Made by a program: the position numbers and the translations under genes
NCBI GenBank assembly: GCA_017513365.1
Contig: JAFXFY010000076.1
Coordinates: 1-7,895 of the forward strand
From: Alphaproteobacteria bacterium
Lineage (GTDB): Bacteria > Pseudomonadota > Alphaproteobacteria > CAAHEQ01 > UBA3637
DNA length: 7,895 nucleotides
Direction: 5' to 3'
Notes under the pieces: model-generated
Database searches by the model: none
What the model saw: only the letters and a program-made list of their open reading frames with translations
Told to the model about the DNA's origin: nothing
Shown here: piece by piece, positions 6,387 to 7,895 of the stretch
Layout of the letters: every line of letters begins with the position of its first letter
Numbering within the stretch: position 1 is the stretch's first letter

Positions 6387-7106
6387 TTATTGTTCCTTAT
6401 ACTTTTTAATATCTTGTTTTAATTTTTCTATTGCTTGCGTCCGCACAAAAGCATCAGCCCGCCCCGATTTTGGTCGAACGGCATTTTCAAATTTTTTAAA
6501 ATCGGCCTCACTGTAAACTTCTTTAGCCGCATCAAACATTTTGCGTTCTTTCCAACGACTGGCCAATCGTTGCATTTGTGTTTTTTTGCCCTTATCCAGT
6601 TGATAATTTTTTAATAATCCACCGGCCTCAGGAGCACTCAAAACATCAGAGACATAATACCATTTTTGATTTGCATTTTCGGCAGCCAACATAAACAAAG
6701 CATACGGATGCAAAATATCTCCGTCAAAGGACGCATTTTTATCACTTTGCATAGAAAATTTTATTTTATCTAAATAATCTTGAATTTGAGCTCTGGTATC
6801 ATCATTTTCATCCATTTTCAATAATAATTTAGCTAACGCCACTTGAGATTTGGCATTTCCGTTTTCTGCCGACAAATGATAAAATAATAAGGCTTTTTGC
6901 ACATTTTTAGAAACACCGTATTCTGCATTTAAATAGACTTGTCCTAAAAATGCCTGAACGGCATCATTGTTTTCTTGCAACGCACACAGTTCGTATTCTC
7001 TGACCTTATCGGCGGTAAATGTTCCGGTCAATGCCCGTTCACACAACATAGCATTAGCAATACTGCCCCATAACAATACGCATAAACATAAAGCAGTATA
7101 CCGCAT
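6387..7106 (-). CDS. Exported Sel1-repeat (TPR-like) protein of unknown function
   Basis: The N-terminus MRYTALCLCVLLWGSIANA is a typical Sec signal peptide with likely cleavage after ANA (residue 19), which would place the mature protein in the periplasm. At least one Sel1 repeat is recognisable at about residues 48-83 (LGQVYLNAEYG, then QKALLFYHLSAENG), and a second begins at about 84 (NAKSQVALAKLLLK). Sel1 repeats are alpha-helical solenoids that bind partner proteins. The C-terminal part (about 175-239) is charged, lysine-rich and helical, with no motif I can name. The mature protein has two cysteines, at 22 and 41, that could form a disulfide. The start is 2 nt after the preceding stop and has AAGGGG formed by the end of that gene, so the two are probably co-translated. 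The function and the link to miaB are unknown. Confidence 0.85.
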   Translation of the reverse strand: MRYTALCLCVLLWGSIANAMLCERALTGTFTADKVREYELCALQENNDAVQAFLGQVYLNAEYGVSKNVQKALLFYHLSAENGNAKSQVALAKLLLKMDENDDTRAQIQDYLDKIKFSMQSDKNASFDGDILHPYALFMLAAENANQKWYYVSDVLSAPEAGGLLKNYQLDKGKKTQMQRLASRWKERKMFDAAKEVYSEADFKKFENAVRPKSGRADAFVRTQAIEKLKQDIKKYKEQ

Positions 7107-7108
7107 TC

Positions 7109-7895
7109 TTACCCCTTCATTACAACCTCTATTTTGGCAACCGTACCAGCCGGTATATCCGTCAATTCATAAAAGAAAAATTCATCTGATTTAGCCGGCA
7201 TTTGGGCCTCACCATACGGCAAGTCTTTAACCCCTAACAACGTACCGTTTGCGTCAAACAACTGAACTTGCAACGGAGGCATTTTAATAACACGATCCGT
7301 AATATTGGCGATAACACCTTGCACAAACAAACGGGGTTCGGCCTCAGCTTGATCATACTTAAAAGACACATCCCGAATTTGAATATCTGTCGCCGACACA
7401 TTCAATTCGGTTTCAGATTGTTCTGGCACAGGTACAATATTTTCAGCCGGCAGAGGAATTTCCTCTAAAATAATTTCTTCTTCGACCGGAAGTACCTCTG
7501 GTACAGTCGGCTCTATAACGGCATTGGGCATATCCGGCGTTGGCACAACAACCTCTTCAATAACAGGCTGGTCTGCCGGAATAGGTTGCTCAGCCGATTG
7601 CGTCGCCTGTTCTGTGGGCAAAAGTTGCTCGGCCGGTTGAGCGGATTGTTCTGTGGGCAACGGTTGTTCAACCAGTTGTGCAGATTGTTCTGTGGGCAAC
7701 GGTTGTTCAACCGGTTGTGCAGGTTGTTCGGCCTCTGCTGTTGGCTGTTTTGGATAAATAACCGTCTCAGTTTCTACCGGTAAAATACGATTGTCAGCTA
7801 CGCTTTCGTCCTTTACACCCTCTTGCATTTTTTGTTCAATCGGTGTCAAAACAACCTCTTGAGTCTGAGGCATCATCGGAACCTCCCCTTCCATC
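7109..7895 (-). CDS. Acidic Pro/Gln/Glu-rich protein with a C-terminal DUF3426/FxLYD-like domain (5' end beyond window)
   Basis: I do not recognise a specific gene. The frame is open to the right edge. The ATG at 7894 gives 261 residues, but the true start may lie outside, because proteins with this tail often begin with an MJ0042-type zinc ribbon and a membrane segment that are not visible here. Residues 40-160 form a low-complexity acidic linker rich in E, Q, P and V, including three 13-residue repeats of the EQPLPTEQSAQ type at 63-101. Residues about 170-260 look like a compact beta domain: RLFVQGVIANITD, PPLQVQLFDANGTLLG and IPAGTVAKIEVVMKG match the general pattern of DUF3426 or FxLYD domains. 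No membrane segment or signal peptide is seen in this part. The stop precedes the Sel1-repeat gene by 2 nt, so both probably share a transcript. The domain call is from memory of the pattern. Confidence 0.75.
   Translation of the reverse strand, partial: MEGEVPMMPQTQEVVLTPIEQKMQEGVKDESVADNRILPVETETVIYPKQPTAEAEQPAQPVEQPLPTEQSAQLVEQPLPTEQSAQPAEQLLPTEQATQSAEQPIPADQPVIEEVVVPTPDMPNAVIEPTVPEVLPVEEEIILEEIPLPAENIVPVPEQSETELNVSATDIQIRDVSFKYDQAEAEPRLFVQGVIANITDRVIKMPPLQVQLFDANGTLLGVKDLPYGEAQMPAKSDEFFFYELTDIPAGTVAKIEVVMKG
7592..7729 (-). repeat. 39-bp in-frame tandem repeat in the Pro/Gln/Glu linker
   Basis: Three complete 39-bp units lie at 7708-7670, 7669-7631 and 7630-7592, encoding EQPLPTEQSAQLV, EQPLPTEQSAQPA and EQLLPTEQATQSA. 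A shortened 21-bp unit (EQPAQPV) precedes them at 7729-7709, equivalent to a full unit lacking 18 bp. A degenerate start of another unit (EQPIPADQ) follows. The first two full units differ at only one of 29 positions over one segment, so the similarity is at DNA level and implies recent duplication. All length differences keep the frame. Confidence 0.85.

Noticed and set aside
6396..6424. Possible promoter (TATAAG) just upstream of miaB
   Set aside because: The region 17 bp upstream reads AATTAA, with no -35 similarity, and the sequence codes the lysine-rich end of the Sel1-repeat protein.
7586..7783. Plus-strand frame with repeated CGQRLF-type units, and a CRISPR-like look to the repeats
   Set aside because: The repeats are contiguous, without spacers, are 39 bp and encode an in-frame protein repeat on the minus strand; the plus-strand peptide is its mirror.

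Overview
The window is a gene-dense stretch of an AT-rich bacterial chromosome. Every gene I can support lies on the minus strand, so transcription runs from position 7895 towards position 1. The proteins look alphaproteobacterial. The MtaB protein carries the GFPTETE and HLHVFPYS style I associate with alphaproteobacterial MtaB, and the order miaB-phoH-ybeY-corC is the classic alphaproteobacterial block. The low GC by eye and A/T-ending codons suggest a reduced or host-associated lineage such as a gut or Rickettsiales/Holosporales-like group, but the sequence alone does not fix this.

Layout in transcription order: (1) 7895-7109, the 3' part of an acidic Pro/Gln/Glu-rich protein ending in a DUF3426/FxLYD-like beta domain, with a 39-bp tandem repeat in its linker; (2) 7106-6387, a small exported Sel1-repeat protein; (3) 6380-5037, miaB (tRNA ms2i6A37 methylthiotransferase); (4) 5010-4261, phoH/ybeZ (ATPase); (5) 4261-3788, ybeY (endoribonuclease); (6) 3791-2892, corC/tlyC-type CBS protein; (7) 2901-1699, mtaB (tRNA ms2t6A37 methylthiotransferase); (8) 1715-834, ftsY (SRP receptor); (9) 832-1, the N-terminal 277 residues of an uncharacterised polytopic membrane protein resembling MFS or nucleotide-transporter-like carriers. 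The last gene is open to the window edge. No intergenic gap exceeds 26 bp and four consecutive junctions overlap (1, 4, 10 and 17 bp).

The genes centre on translation quality and protein export: two paralogous radical-SAM enzymes modify tRNA A37, YbeY and PhoH act in rRNA/RNA processing, and FtsY delivers membrane-protein-translating ribosomes to the translocon. Two normally separate conserved clusters (miaB-phoH-ybeY-corC and mtaB-ftsY) are joined here, and lnt, the usual neighbour of corC, is not between them. A near-consensus sigma-70 promoter with an extended -10 lies in the 3' end of miaB and the short gap before phoH, so phoH to the transporter can be transcribed separately from miaB. 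It also raises a question about which of two phoH start codons is used.

I see no CRISPR array, insertion sequence, phage gene, tRNA, rRNA or obvious defence system. Most of the window is housekeeping. The less ordinary parts are the unidentified membrane protein at the left edge, the repeat-bearing protein at the right edge, and the promoter/double-start arrangement at phoH.
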